14,838 nucleotides of DNA from Actinomycetota bacterium (GCA_947380835.1 CANCSL010000030.1:1-14838), one strand, 5' to 3'. Positions 1 through 8,734 are shown, numbered from the stretch's first letter. Made by a program: numbers and translations. The notes: generated by a model not told the origin, from the letters alone.

Positions 1-323
1 TGCTCACCTGGAGTGTTGTTTGCGCCTTCCACCAAAATGGCATCTGCCGGACAGGCCCACGCGCACAGCTCGCAGCCAATGCACTTCTCGAGCCCATCGG
101 GGTGACGGTTTAGCTGGTGGCGACCATGGAATCGAGGAGCGGTCGGCTCTTTTACCTCAGGATACTGAACTGTGTTGGGCTTCTTAAACATGGTGACAAA
201 AGTGACCCAGAAACCTAGAAGTTGCTTAAAGAAACCACTTGGCTCTTGATCTGGAATTTGGGTGGAATCGGCCGCGGCTTTCGCCAAACCGAATTCATCG
301 CCGCGAGGAGTTATGTCAGTCAT
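1..323 (-). CDS. nuoI: NADH-quinone oxidoreductase subunit I (NuoI), partial
   Basis: This is the N-terminal part of the complex I subunit that carries clusters N6a and N6b in the peripheral arm and passes electrons towards NuoB. The window edge cuts it after 107 codons. The start is ATG at 323, preceded by a good Shine-Dalgarno AAGGAG with a 7-base spacer. The first ferredoxin motif is complete: CIGCELCAWACP at residues 81-92, with ligands C81, C84, C87 and C91. The second motif would lie beyond the edge. Residues 30-47 (FFKQLLGF and onward) match the amphipathic N-terminal helix region of NuoI. The start overlaps the end of nuoH by 8 bases, so translation is probably coupled. Identity is secure from the motif and operon position. 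Confidence 0.95.
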   Translation of the reverse strand, partial: MTDITPRGDEFGLAKAAADSTQIPDQEPSGFFKQLLGFWVTFVTMFKKPNTVQYPEVKEPTAPRFHGRHQLNRHPDGLEKCIGCELCAWACPADAILVEGANNTPGE

Positions 324-1554
324 TTATTTGCTCCTTAGCGCTTTGTGAAATAGCGATGTTCGGAATAGCTGGAACTGGGAAAGAAGGCTCTGGGAAATCG
401 CCAATCTGATCAAGAATCGCTTGTTTCTTCTTTGCCGATTCATAGAAGGAAGTGATGGCGACGATGATGAGAACAATGCCTACGGTAAATCCGGCAATCA
501 CCATGCGGCTCTCGTTTCGTTGCGACATAACGCGCAATGTTGAAACGACCAAGATCCAGAAGAGGCTTGAAGGAATCAAAACTTTCCAACCGAACTTCAT
601 AAATTGGTCGTAACGCATACGAGGCAATGTTCCGCGTAGCCAAACAAAGAAGAAGAAGAATCCAATGAGTTTGATAACGAACCAAACCATGGTGAACCAA
701 CCACCTAACCAGTTCTCGGTAAATCCAAGTCCTGGAATTGCGTGGTAACCACCCATGAAGAGTGTGGTCGCCAGCGCCGAGACGCCAACAATATTGACGT
801 ATTCAGCCAAGAAGAAAAGTGCGAATTTGAGCGATGAGTACTCGGTATGAAAACCACCAACGAGCTCACCTTCGGCTTCAGCAAGATCAAACGGTGCGCG
901 GTTGGTTTCGCCGACCATCGAAATCGCATAAATAACGAATGATGGGAAGAGGACTACCGAGAACCACCAATGATGTTGAGCAGCGACAATGTCCGAGGTG
1001 GACATAGAGCCGGAATAAATGAATACCGCTACGAGTGAAAGACCCATTGCGACTTCGTAGGAAATTACCTGAGCGCTAGAGCGCAATCCACCGAGAAGTG
1101 GGTAGGTAGATCCCGAGGACCAACCTGCCAAGACAATTCCGTAAACACCGACTGATGCGATAGCTAGAACGTAAAGAACGCCGACTGGAATATCGGTCAG
1201 TTGCATCAGAGTCTTATGACCAAAGAGATTTACCTTGCCAGTAAAAGGAATAACGGCAAAGGACATAAAACAGGTCGTTGCACTGATGATTGGCGCAATC
1301 ACGAAAACAATGCGGTCTGCGGCTTTCGGGATGAGGTCTTCTTTGAGTGCCAATTTCACGCCATCGGCAAGGGACTGCAAGAGACCAAACTTTCCGGTGC
1401 GGTTTGGACCAACGCGTTGTTGCATGAAAGAGACCCAACGTCGTTCCGCCCAGATGGCCAACAGGGTGCATACGACGCAGAAAACAAAGATCAAAAGCCC
1501 TTTAACCAGAATGATCCAACCTGGGTCAGTGCCTAATAGATCTGAAGCGCTCAT
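316..1554 (-). CDS. nuoH: NADH-quinone oxidoreductase subunit H (NuoH)
   Basis: NuoH is the membrane subunit that joins the peripheral arm to the proton-pumping arm of complex I and lines the quinone entry channel. The protein is 412 residues with about nine hydrophobic segments. Family signatures are visible: GPNRTGKFGLLQ with ADGVKL at 49-68, ETNRAPFDLAEAEGELVGGF at 216-235 followed by EYSSLKFALFF, and WLRGTLPRMRYDQFMK at 305-320. Compared with the roughly 325-residue E. coli protein it has a C-terminal extension with one extra hydrophobic helix (about 351-369), and a length near 410 is usual in actinobacteria. The start is ATG at 1554, which forms an ATGA overlap with the nuoG stop. An ATG 84 bases further upstream would add a non-membrane leader rich in Ser, Arg and Cys unlike any NuoH, so it was not used. 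Confidence 0.96.
   Translation of the reverse strand: MSASDLLGTDPGWIILVKGLLIFVFCVVCTLLAIWAERRWVSFMQQRVGPNRTGKFGLLQSLADGVKLALKEDLIPKAADRIVFVIAPIISATTCFMSFAVIPFTGKVNLFGHKTLMQLTDIPVGVLYVLAIASVGVYGIVLAGWSSGSTYPLLGGLRSSAQVISYEVAMGLSLVAVFIYSGSMSTSDIVAAQHHWWFSVVLFPSFVIYAISMVGETNRAPFDLAEAEGELVGGFHTEYSSLKFALFFLAEYVNIVGVSALATTLFMGGYHAIPGLGFTENWLGGWFTMVWFVIKLIGFFFFFVWLRGTLPRMRYDQFMKFGWKVLIPSSLFWILVVSTLRVMSQRNESRMVIAGFTVGIVLIIVAITSFYESAKKKQAILDQIGDFPEPSFPVPAIPNIAISQSAKEQIND
331..336 (-). promoter_or_regulatory. Shine-Dalgarno site of nuoI
   Basis: AAGGAG read on the minus strand lies 7 bases before the nuoI ATG and inside the coding end of nuoH. It is among the strongest ribosome binding sites in the window and decides the nuoI start. 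Confidence 0.75.
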
Positions 1555-3905
1555 GCCTTCACCACCGATACAACTACGCCACCGACATTGCCGAGAGTGG
1601 CAATGGCTTGTGAACCTTCTGAATTTCGAGGAATCCAAAGTGCAGCATCTGCAATCTCATCGACGACCACCGGAAGAACGACTGAACCGCGTTCGGTGGA
1701 GATTTTGACCAAGTCGCCATCGGTGACAGAAAGTGCAGCTGCTCTGTCGGCAGAGATATGGGCTGAGGCCTTGCGTGAAGTACCAGCCAAGTTTGGCTCA
1801 TGTGATTGCAAGGTTCCCAAGTCCAACAAAAGACGCCAGGAAGACAAGACTGCTTGATCGCCGTTTACAGCTGGTGAGGTTGCACCAGAAACTGAAGTGA
1901 AGGAAGGTTTTGCGCCATCCCACTTACCGAGCGCTGTGATTTCACGCGCTGTCGCAGCAACTGAAGGGAGATTGATAGGCGCACCTAGTTCGTCTGCCAG
2001 CATCGAAAGAATACGAACATCGCTACGAGTGCCTGCTTCCTCAATTGCCTTTTCGAAGGAACGAGGACGAGCTTCCCAATCAAAGAATGTTCCGCTCTTC
2101 TCGGTTACTGCGGCAACCGGAAGAACTACATCCGCTACAGCAGTCACGGCGCTATGAGCAATCTCGAGAGAGACCACAAAAGTGTTGAGAAGATCGGTAA
2201 GCGCTGATGCCGAAATATCTAGTGGATCTACACCGGCGATAACGAGAGCATCTAGTTCGCCGCCATTAGCAGCTGAAAGCATTTCCGAAGTGGAGCGTCC
2301 AATTTCAGAAGGAAGGGCAGTTGCTCCCCAAGCGGCGGCGACATCTACTCGTGCGGCGGCATCAGTTACTGGGCGCCCTCCGGGAAGTAAGTTGCCGATC
2401 GCACCGGCTTCGAGAGATCCTCGTTCGCCAGAGCGACGAGGTATCCATGCCAATTTTGCATTGTATTTATTTGCAAGCGCGAGCGCTGACGAGAGCGCAC
2501 CATGTGTTTCGCCTAAACGCTCACCAATAAGGATGACGCTCTTTTCGGTGAGATCTGCAATTGCCGAAATAGCTGCTGACTCTCCCCCGGCAACGACTGG
2601 AACGAATTTCGCCTTCAACTTCTTGGTACCGCGACTTGCGATAGTTGCGACCGTCGTAATTGGTAATCCACGTTTGCGAACCTGCTTGAACAGGCGCAAG
2701 AAAACGATTGGTGATTCATCTTCAGGTTCGAACCCGAGAAGAACTACTTGATCGGCTTTATCGATATCTGCGTAAGTCGTGCTGAGTCCAGTAACAACGC
2801 TTGCTAGGAAGTCACGTTCTTCATCGCTGTGAGCTCGTGCTCGGAAGTCGATGTCATTGGTTCCAAGAGCAACGCGGGCAAATTTGCTGTAACCATAAGC
2901 ATCTTCAACAGTCGCCCGACCGCCGACAAGCACGCCTGCACGCTTACCTTTAAGCCCAGCCGCGGCTGCAGCAAGTGCTTCTGGCCACGACGCGTCGTGA
3001 AGTTCGCCATCTTCGCCACGAACGAGCGGTGTAGCGATGCGCTCTTTGCTGGAAATGTATTTGAATGCCCAACGACCCTTGTCGCAGTTCCATTCTTCGT
3101 TAACAGCAGCATCTTCGCCTGCTAACCGACGCAGGGTCTTTCCACGGCGGATATCGGTACGCAACGAGCAACCCGATGCGCAATGTTCACAAGCCGATGG
3201 CGCCGAGACTAAGTCGAATGGACGTGAGCGGAATCGATATGAGGCACCTGTAAGTGCACCGACTGGGCAAATTTGAACCGTGTTACCGGAGAAATAGGAC
3301 TCGAATGGGTCCTTCTCGTAAATACCAACTTGTTGCAGTGCGCCACGTTCGTTCAAGGTAATAAATGCATCGCCGGCAATTTGATCAGAGAATCGGGTGC
3401 AACGTGCACACAGCACACATCGTTCGCGATCTAGTAATACCTGAGATGAAATTGCGACTGGCTTTTCGAAGGTGCGCTTGACGCCTTCGTAACGAGACTC
3501 GCTGCGACCGGTGCTCATTGCCTGATTTTGTAGCGGGCATTCGCCACCTTTGTCGCAAACAGGACAATCCAGTGGGTGATTAATAAGAAGTAATTCCATG
3601 ATGCCTTTTTGGGCTTTTTCAGCAACTGGAGATGTGAGTTGGGTTTTTACAATCATTCCGTTTTCGACTGGAATCGTGCAGGAAGCTTGTGGCTTTGGAA
3701 ATGCGCGGCCATTGATTTCGATATCAACTAAACACTGGCGACAGGCGCCTGCTGGTGAGAGCAATGGGTGATCGCAGAAACGCGGAATCTGAATGCCAAG
3801 TTTTTCGGCAGCGCGAATTACGAGCGTGCCTTTTGGAACTGTGACTTCAAAGCCGTCAATGACGACCGTAATCATTTCAACTTCGGTTAACGCCTCTGGA
3901 GTCAT
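1551..3905 (-). CDS. nuoG: NADH-quinone oxidoreductase subunit G (NuoG), Fe-S rich
   Basis: NuoG is the large peripheral-arm subunit that conducts electrons from NuoF/E towards NuoI. It has 784 residues. Cluster ligands run in order. The N-terminal 2Fe-2S domain has C44, C55, C58 and C76. The His-Cys cluster motif HPLDCPVCDKGGEC has H110, C114, C117 and C123. A 4Fe-4S site has C163, C166, C169 and C213. A further CxxCxxxC plus C site has C239, C242, C246 and C274, and it matches the spacing of the N7 cluster, which only some bacterial lineages keep. The remainder (about 280-784) resembles the molybdopterin oxidoreductase fold but serves as a structural domain in this family. The ATG at 3905 makes an ATGA overlap with the nuoF stop. 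A second ATG at codon 11 (3875) is possible, since family homology begins near there. Upstream SD is weak (GGCAGG, 6 bases before the ATG), which fits coupling to nuoF. Confidence 0.96.
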   Translation of the reverse strand: MTPEALTEVEMITVVIDGFEVTVPKGTLVIRAAEKLGIQIPRFCDHPLLSPAGACRQCLVDIEINGRAFPKPQASCTIPVENGMIVKTQLTSPVAEKAQKGIMELLLINHPLDCPVCDKGGECPLQNQAMSTGRSESRYEGVKRTFEKPVAISSQVLLDRERCVLCARCTRFSDQIAGDAFITLNERGALQQVGIYEKDPFESYFSGNTVQICPVGALTGASYRFRSRPFDLVSAPSACEHCASGCSLRTDIRRGKTLRRLAGEDAAVNEEWNCDKGRWAFKYISSKERIATPLVRGEDGELHDASWPEALAAAAAGLKGKRAGVLVGGRATVEDAYGYSKFARVALGTNDIDFRARAHSDEERDFLASVVTGLSTTYADIDKADQVVLLGFEPEDESPIVFLRLFKQVRKRGLPITTVATIASRGTKKLKAKFVPVVAGGESAAISAIADLTEKSVILIGERLGETHGALSSALALANKYNAKLAWIPRRSGERGSLEAGAIGNLLPGGRPVTDAAARVDVAAAWGATALPSEIGRSTSEMLSAANGGELDALVIAGVDPLDISASALTDLLNTFVVSLEIAHSAVTAVADVVLPVAAVTEKSGTFFDWEARPRSFEKAIEEAGTRSDVRILSMLADELGAPINLPSVAATAREITALGKWDGAKPSFTSVSGATSPAVNGDQAVLSSWRLLLDLGTLQSHEPNLAGTSRKASAHISADRAAALSVTDGDLVKISTERGSVVLPVVVDEIADAALWIPRNSEGSQAIATLGNVGGVVVSVVKA

Positions 3906-5206
3906 CGTGAACCTGCCGCTTCAAACTTGGTGGAGGCGATTGGGTCGAAAGGACAACCGCCATTATTGAGATGCTGCATGTACTCCCCGCGGAAGTACTT
4001 CAGTGAAGAGATGATTGGGCTAGCCGCACCATCAGCAAGTGCACAGAAGGATCGACCAGCAATGTTGTCTACTACATCCAACAATTTGTCGAGATCAGCT
4101 TCGGTGCCTTTGCCTGCCTCGAGATCGCGAAGGATCTGAACCAACCACCACGTGCCTTCGCGGCAGGGGGTGCACTTGCCACAGGACTCGTGCTTGTAGA
4201 ACTCGGTCCATCTCAAAACTGCTCGAAGTACACAGGTTGTTTCATCAAAGATTTGCAGAGCCTTGGTTCCCAACATCGAACCTGCAGCCGAGACGCCTTC
4301 ATAATCCAACGCAACGTCCAGGTGTTCGGCCGTAAACATTGGCGTTGAAGATCCACCAGGAGTCCAAAACTTCAATTGGTGTCCAGGGCGAATACCGCCG
4401 GCGAGTTCTAGTAACTGACGCAAGGTAATTCCTAGCGGGGCTTCGAACTGTCCTGGGTTAGCAACGTGGCCAGAGAGCGAATACAAGGTGAAACCCTTGC
4501 TCTTTTCGGTACCCATCGCGGAGAACCATTCGGCACCATTGTTTACGATGGAAGGAACACTCGCGATGGATTCGACGTTATTGACGACGGTTGGACGCGC
4601 ATAAAGACCGGCAATTGCAGGAAATGGTGGACGCAAACGTGGTTGTCCTCGGAAACCTTCCAATGAATCCAGAAGTGCCGTTTCTTCGCCGCAGATATAG
4701 GCACCAGCGCCAACGTGGAGAACGAGTTCGAGATCGAAACCTTTTCCATGAATGTTTTTACCCAAATGTCCGGCCGCGTAAGCGTCGGCTATGGCTTGCT
4801 GTAACCGGCGAACAACGTGAGCAACTTCGCCACGAATATAAATAAAGGCATAGTTGGCGCGAATGGCATAAGAAGCGATGATGATGCCTTCAACCAATAC
4901 ATGTGGATTAGCCATCAAAAGTGGCATGTCCTTACAGGTCCCTGGCTCGGATTCATCGGCATTAACAACGAGGTAATGCTCTTTATTATCGCCTTGAGGA
5001 ATAAATCCCCACTTCATGCCGGTAGGGAAACCTGCTCCACCGCGACCACGAAGTCCTGAATCTTTGATGAGCTGGATGACCGCATCGGGCTCCATCTCCA
5101 AAGCCTTACCTACGGCGTCATAACCACCGTGGCGTTTGTAACCCTCGATAGTGAAGGAATCTTTTTCATCCCAGTGCGCAGAAAGTACTGGAGTTAACTG
5201 AGTCAT
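3902..5206 (-). CDS. nuoF: NADH-quinone oxidoreductase subunit F (NuoF), NADH- and FMN-binding
   Basis: NuoF is the electron entry subunit of complex I. It oxidises NADH, holds FMN and carries the 4Fe-4S cluster N3. The protein has 434 residues, the normal length. The glycine-rich nucleotide/FMN stretch GLRGRGGAGFPTGMKW lies at 51-66. The second family signature GAGAYICGEETALLDSLEG lies at 166-184. The N3 ligands are in ESCGKCTPCREG (C342, C345, C348) and at C388. The ATG at 5206 overlaps the nuoE stop in an ATGA and is preceded by a G-rich SD (GGGGGAA, about 5 bases before). The start lies in an operon of fixed nuoA-I order. Confidence 0.97.
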   Translation of the reverse strand: MTQLTPVLSAHWDEKDSFTIEGYKRHGGYDAVGKALEMEPDAVIQLIKDSGLRGRGGAGFPTGMKWGFIPQGDNKEHYLVVNADESEPGTCKDMPLLMANPHVLVEGIIIASYAIRANYAFIYIRGEVAHVVRRLQQAIADAYAAGHLGKNIHGKGFDLELVLHVGAGAYICGEETALLDSLEGFRGQPRLRPPFPAIAGLYARPTVVNNVESIASVPSIVNNGAEWFSAMGTEKSKGFTLYSLSGHVANPGQFEAPLGITLRQLLELAGGIRPGHQLKFWTPGGSSTPMFTAEHLDVALDYEGVSAAGSMLGTKALQIFDETTCVLRAVLRWTEFYKHESCGKCTPCREGTWWLVQILRDLEAGKGTEADLDKLLDVVDNIAGRSFCALADGAASPIISSLKYFRGEYMQHLNNGGCPFDPIASTKFEAAGSR

Positions 5207-5841
5207 GAATTCCCCCGTGCAATTTTCAAACCGAGAAGTGAAGGATCCCCGGCTTGGACACCTTCGCCAGCAAGTCCATCGGACAAGCCCGCCAAAACTT
5301 CGGAATTTTCTTTCCAGGTGCGCAAAGATTTTGGTCCACGAGTTGGGGCTGGTGGGTTGCCATTGCGGGCACCATCAATGAGGTCACGAACGCTTTGAGG
5401 TGTCTGGTTGTCGTAGAACTCCCAGTTGACCATTACTACTGGCGCATAATCGCAAGCCGCGTTGCATTCGATGCGTTCCAACGAAACTTTGCCATCAGAA
5501 GTTACTTCATCTTTGCCAATGCCAGCATGCTCTTTTGCCGCTTCGTAAATTGCGTCGCCACCCATAACCGCACACAAAGTATTGATGCAGACGCCTACGT
5601 GGTATTCACCAACGGGCTCGCTCTTGTATTGGGTATAAAAGGTTGATACTGCGGTTACTTCAGCGGTCTCGATATTCAGCTTTGCCGAAATTGCTTCGAT
5701 TCCTTCGGGCGTTACGTACCCCGAAATTGATTGCACATAATGCAGCAGCGGCATGATGGCCGATCGCGACCTTGGATAACGAGCAATGATGGCATCCATA
5801 ATTGCTAGTTGTTCGGGCGAAAAAGAGTTAGCAGATTTCAT
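5203..5841 (-). CDS. nuoE: NADH-quinone oxidoreductase subunit E (NuoE), 2Fe-2S
   Basis: NuoE is the 24-kDa-type subunit of the NADH dehydrogenase module and holds the 2Fe-2S cluster N1a beside the FMN of NuoF. It has 212 residues. The cluster ligands follow the thioredoxin-like ferredoxin pattern: C85 and C90 in VCINTLC, and C126 and C130 in ECNAACDYAP. An N-terminal helical domain precedes this (LLHYVQSISGYVTPEGIE at 32-49). A low-complexity tail of about 45 residues follows residue 165, rich in Gly, Ala and Pro, as is common in longer actinobacterial NuoE. The ATG at 5841 shares one base with the nuoD stop (TAATG). No strong SD is visible, so re-initiation after nuoD is likely. Confidence 0.96.
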   Translation of the reverse strand: MKSANSFSPEQLAIMDAIIARYPRSRSAIMPLLHYVQSISGYVTPEGIEAISAKLNIETAEVTAVSTFYTQYKSEPVGEYHVGVCINTLCAVMGGDAIYEAAKEHAGIGKDEVTSDGKVSLERIECNAACDYAPVVMVNWEFYDNQTPQSVRDLIDGARNGNPPAPTRGPKSLRTWKENSEVLAGLSDGLAGEGVQAGDPSLLGLKIARGNS

Positions 5842-7178
5842 TATCGATCAACACCACCCATCACAGGGTCAATAGAAGCGACCGCCGCAACGACGTCGGC
5901 GATAAAGCTGCCTTCGCACATCGCAGAGAGCGATTGGAGATTATTAAAGGAAGGTTCGCGGAAGTGAAGTCGGTATGGACGTGTGCCGCCATCGGAAACT
6001 AAATGCACTCCGGTTTCACCACGAGGTGATTCAACGGCGGTGTAAACCTGGCCGGCTGGAACGCGGAATCCTTCAGTCACTAACTTGAAGTGATGAATCA
6101 GTGATTCCATGGATTCACCCATGATTTCGCGAATGTGATTCAAGGAGTTACCCATGCCATCCGCGCCAACTGAAAGTTGTGAAGGCCAAGCGATCTTCTT
6201 GTCGGCCACCATGACGGGCGCGCCTTCAAGGGCATCCAACTTGTCACAAGCTTGTTCGATGATTCGAAGGGATTCTTCAAGTTCGAGCATGCGAATCAGG
6301 AAGCGCCCGTAGACGTCGCACGTATCAGTTGTGACGACATCAAAATCATAATTTTCATAGCCAGAGTAAGGCTGGGTCTTACGTAGATCCCAAGGCATTC
6401 CTGTAGATCGAAGAACTGGACCAGTTATTCCTAGAGTCACGCAGCCGGCAAGATCAAGGTAGCCAATCCCCTGTGTGCGCTTCATCCAAATGCTGTTACC
6501 AATCAACATCTTGGCATTGTCTTTGAAGTTATGGCGCAGTTCTTTTACAGTTTCGCGAATCTTGGATACGGCATTGGCAGGTAAATCCTGTGCGACTCCA
6601 CCAGGACGGATATATGCCATATTCATACGCAAGCCCGAAATCATTTCGAAGATATCCAAAACTAGTTCGCGTTCGCGGAAAGCAAAGATCATCGGTGAAA
6701 GAGCACCGAGTTCGAGTGCGCCGGTTCCGAGTGCCACCATGTGCGATGAGATGCGATTGAACTCCATCATCATGACGCGGATAACGCTGGCTTTTTCTGG
6801 AACATCGTCGGTTATGCCGAGAAGTTTTTCGACTCCGAGACAGTAAGCCGCTTCGTTGAAAAGTGGAGCCAAATAATCCATACGAGTTACGAAGGTGACG
6901 CCTTGAGTCCAGGTGCGATATTCGGCATTCTTTTCAATACCAGTATGCAGGTAACCAATTCCGGATCGAGCCTCAGTGACGGTTTCGCCTTCGAGTTCGA
7001 GGATGAGGCGAAGCACTCCGTGAGTTGAAGGATGCTGTGGACCCATGTTGACGACAACGCGTTCTTCTTTGGTCGCGCCGATTTCAGTGACGAGTGAATC
7101 CCAATCGCCACCGGTGACTGCGTAAACGCGGCCTTCGGTGGTTTCACGAGATGAGGCGTAAGCATCGGTGGTACTCAT
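5841..7178 (-). CDS. nuoD: NADH-quinone oxidoreductase subunit D (NuoD)
   Basis: NuoD is the 49-kDa-type subunit. With NuoB it forms the site where quinone is reduced. The protein has 445 residues. MGPQHPSTHG at 45-54 and the family signature YLHTGIEKN at 76-84 are present. H53 and Y102 (in RMDYLAP) occupy the positions of the quinone-headgroup His and Tyr of Thermus Nqo4, with the same 49-residue separation. The C-terminus IDPVMGGVDR is the usual NuoD ending. The ATG at 7178 overlaps the nuoC stop (ATGA) and has an SD-like AGAAGGG with about 7 bases of spacing. NuoC and NuoD are separate here, unlike the fused NuoCD of E. coli. Given the men genes around it, the quinone used is most likely menaquinone. 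Confidence 0.97.
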   Translation of the reverse strand: MSTTDAYASSRETTEGRVYAVTGGDWDSLVTEIGATKEERVVVNMGPQHPSTHGVLRLILELEGETVTEARSGIGYLHTGIEKNAEYRTWTQGVTFVTRMDYLAPLFNEAAYCLGVEKLLGITDDVPEKASVIRVMMMEFNRISSHMVALGTGALELGALSPMIFAFRERELVLDIFEMISGLRMNMAYIRPGGVAQDLPANAVSKIRETVKELRHNFKDNAKMLIGNSIWMKRTQGIGYLDLAGCVTLGITGPVLRSTGMPWDLRKTQPYSGYENYDFDVVTTDTCDVYGRFLIRMLELEESLRIIEQACDKLDALEGAPVMVADKKIAWPSQLSVGADGMGNSLNHIREIMGESMESLIHHFKLVTEGFRVPAGQVYTAVESPRGETGVHLVSDGGTRPYRLHFREPSFNNLQSLSAMCEGSFIADVVAAVASIDPVMGGVDR

Positions 7179-7813
7179 CGATAAGCCCTTCTCTCGCTTG
7201 GTGCTGGAACTGTGGCGCCCTTATATTCAATTGGAATTCCACCGAGCGGATAATCCTTGCGCTGCGGGTGGCCGGGCCAATCATCGGGCATCAAAATTCG
7301 AGTAAGTCCCGGATGACCATCAAAAATAATTCCGAACATGTCGTAAGTTTCGCGCTCGTGCCAATTGCTGGAGGCCCACACTTCAACCAACGAAGGGATG
7401 TGTGGATCGGATTCGGGAGCAGCTACTTCCAGGCGGATGCGGCGATTGTGAGTCATTGAGAGAAGTGGGTAGACGGCATGGAGTTCGCGTCCAACCTCTT
7501 CTGGATAGTGCACGCCATTAACACCCAAGCCAATTTCAAAACGAAGTGAAGGTTCATCACGCAAAACCAACGCTACTTCAACCAATTTTTCCCGCTTCAC
7601 ATAAAGGGTGAGCTCGCCACGATCGACGACTACTCGTTCGATGGAATCGCTGAAAGCGGGATATGCACGCTCGAGATCATCAGCTACATCATCAAAATAT
7701 CCACCATAAGGGCGTTCGCTAGAACCAGTTGATGCCGCACTTCTTACGAGACCGCTAAAGCCAGATGTGTCGCCTGAACCGGTGACACCAAACATGCCAT
7801 TTTCTGTGCTCAA
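7175..7813 (-). CDS. nuoC: NADH-quinone oxidoreductase subunit C (NuoC)
   Basis: NuoC is the 30-kDa-type subunit, a structural partner of NuoD in the quinone-reducing module, without cofactors. It has 212 residues. The family signature HERETYDMFGIIFDGHPGL spans 152-170 and is followed by TRILMPDDWPGHPQRKDYPL. The N-terminal GMFGVTGSGDTSG resembles the leader of actinobacterial NuoC. The start is uncertain. TTG at 7813 overlaps the nuoB stop in a TTGA arrangement like the other ATGA junctions, with a partial SD (GGA) 8 bases upstream. The first ATG is at 7795 and would remove six residues, leave a 14-base gap after nuoB and have no visible SD. I prefer the TTG. Confidence 0.94.
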   Translation of the reverse strand: MSTENGMFGVTGSGDTSGFSGLVRSAASTGSSERPYGGYFDDVADDLERAYPAFSDSIERVVVDRGELTLYVKREKLVEVALVLRDEPSLRFEIGLGVNGVHYPEEVGRELHAVYPLLSMTHNRRIRLEVAAPESDPHIPSLVEVWASSNWHERETYDMFGIIFDGHPGLTRILMPDDWPGHPQRKDYPLGGIPIEYKGATVPAPSERRAYR

Positions 7814-8364
7814 CGTAGCAATCCATTCAACTGATGAGTTGGCTTGGCGGCCAATGCGGCTGCCTCAACTTCGCGAATAACTTGTTGACGATTAGCGCCC
7901 AATTTTTCATTGCTGATTTGCTCGTGCAATTTCAAGATTGCATCCATCAACATCTCGGGGCGAGGAGGACAACCCGGAAGGTAAATATCGACCGGTACGA
8001 CGTGATCTACGCCTTGAACGATCGCGTAGTTATTGAACATTCCGCCAGATGAAGCGCATGCGCCCATGGAAATAACCCACTTTGGTGCAGCCATTTGATC
8101 GTAAATCTGACGCAAGACTGGAGCCATCTTGTTTGATACGCGACCGGCAACGATCATGAGATCTGCCTGGCGAGGAGATGCGCGGAAAACTTCCATTCCA
8201 AAACGTGCCAAGTCGTAACGGCCGGCACCTGCTGCCATCATCTCAATCGCGCAACATGCCAATCCGAAGGTTGCTGGCCACAAAGAGTTCTTGCGCATGT
8301 AGCCGGCAAGTTTTTCTACTGTGGTGAGCGCAAACCCACTTGGTAATTTTTCTTCAAGACCCAT
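7810..8364 (-). CDS. nuoB: NADH-quinone oxidoreductase subunit B (NuoB)
   Basis: NuoB carries the terminal 4Fe-4S cluster N2, the direct electron donor to quinone. The protein has 184 residues. The ligands are the adjacent pair C37 and C38 (GLACCAIEMM), C103 (MGACASSGGMF) and C132 (LPGCPPRPEM). The start chosen is ATG at 8364, giving MGLEEKLPSG, which agrees with the usual actinobacterial NuoB start and lies 2 bases after the nuoA stop. In-frame ATG at 8376 and TTG at 8397 would overlap nuoA and add residues absent from the family. The C-terminal tail after about residue 160 is variable in the family. Confidence 0.96.
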   Translation of the reverse strand: MGLEEKLPSGFALTTVEKLAGYMRKNSLWPATFGLACCAIEMMAAGAGRYDLARFGMEVFRASPRQADLMIVAGRVSNKMAPVLRQIYDQMAAPKWVISMGACASSGGMFNNYAIVQGVDHVVPVDIYLPGCPPRPEMLMDAILKLHEQISNEKLGANRQQVIREVEAAALAAKPTHQLNGLLR

Positions 8365-8366
8365 GG

Positions 8367-8726
8367 TTAATCCCATTCCAATCCGCCGCGACGCCAAACA
8401 TATGCATATGCAATGAAGACTGTCGCGATAAAAATAACCATCTCAACTAAACCGAAGAGACCGAGCTTGTCGAAGGTGACCGCCCATGGATAGAGAAAGA
8501 CAATTTCAATATCGAAAACGATGAAGAGCATCGCGGTGAGAAAGTATTTGACCGGGAATCGACCACCACCCGCGGCTTGCGGTGAAGGTTCGATGCCGCA
8601 TTCATACGCATCAGACTTGGCGCGGTTATAACGCTTTGGACCAGTAATGGCGGCAGCGACCACGGATATGGCTGCAAAGCCAAAACCAACTGCCCCAATT
8701 ACTAAAATCGGTACATATGGGTTCAC
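8367..8726 (-). CDS. nuoA: NADH-quinone oxidoreductase subunit A (NuoA)
   Basis: NuoA is a small membrane subunit of complex I beside the quinone channel. It has 119 residues, the typical length, with three hydrophobic helices at about 4-28, 58-83 and 88-110. The loop signature YECGIEP lies at 41-47 and the membrane motif FDIEIVFLYPW at 71-81, including the acidic D72 and E74. It begins with GTG at 8726. No ATG in the same frame is near the family start and no Shine-Dalgarno is visible. A TANNNT box ends 8 bases upstream, so the mRNA may be leaderless or nearly so. It follows menG by 25 bases and begins the nuo gene series. Confidence 0.95.
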   Translation of the reverse strand: MNPYVPILVIGAVGFGFAAISVVAAAITGPKRYNRAKSDAYECGIEPSPQAAGGGRFPVKYFLTAMLFIVFDIEIVFLYPWAVTFDKLGLFGLVEMVIFIATVFIAYAYVWRRGGLEWD

Positions 8727-8734
8727 GGTTCAGA

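Noticed and set aside
1555..1638. N-terminal extension of NuoH from an upstream ATG at 1638
   Set aside because: The extra 28 residues are hydrophilic, rich in Arg, Ser and Cys, and lie wholly inside the nuoG coding end in another frame. The ATGA overlap at 1554 matches the other junctions and the family start.
2182..2751. 189-codon open frame on the plus strand within nuoG, and similar long antisense frames elsewhere
   Set aside because: The translations show no family pattern and follow from the base composition of the real gene on the opposite strand.
1551..3905. nuoG as a formate dehydrogenase or other molybdopterin enzyme
   Set aside because: The N-terminal 2Fe-2S domain, the HxxxCxxC motif and operon position identify complex I. 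The molybdopterin-like domain is a known non-catalytic part of NuoG.
8365..8397. Longer NuoB from TTG 8397 or ATG 8376
   Set aside because: MGLEEKLPSG at 8364 matches the known NuoB start and avoids overlap with nuoA.
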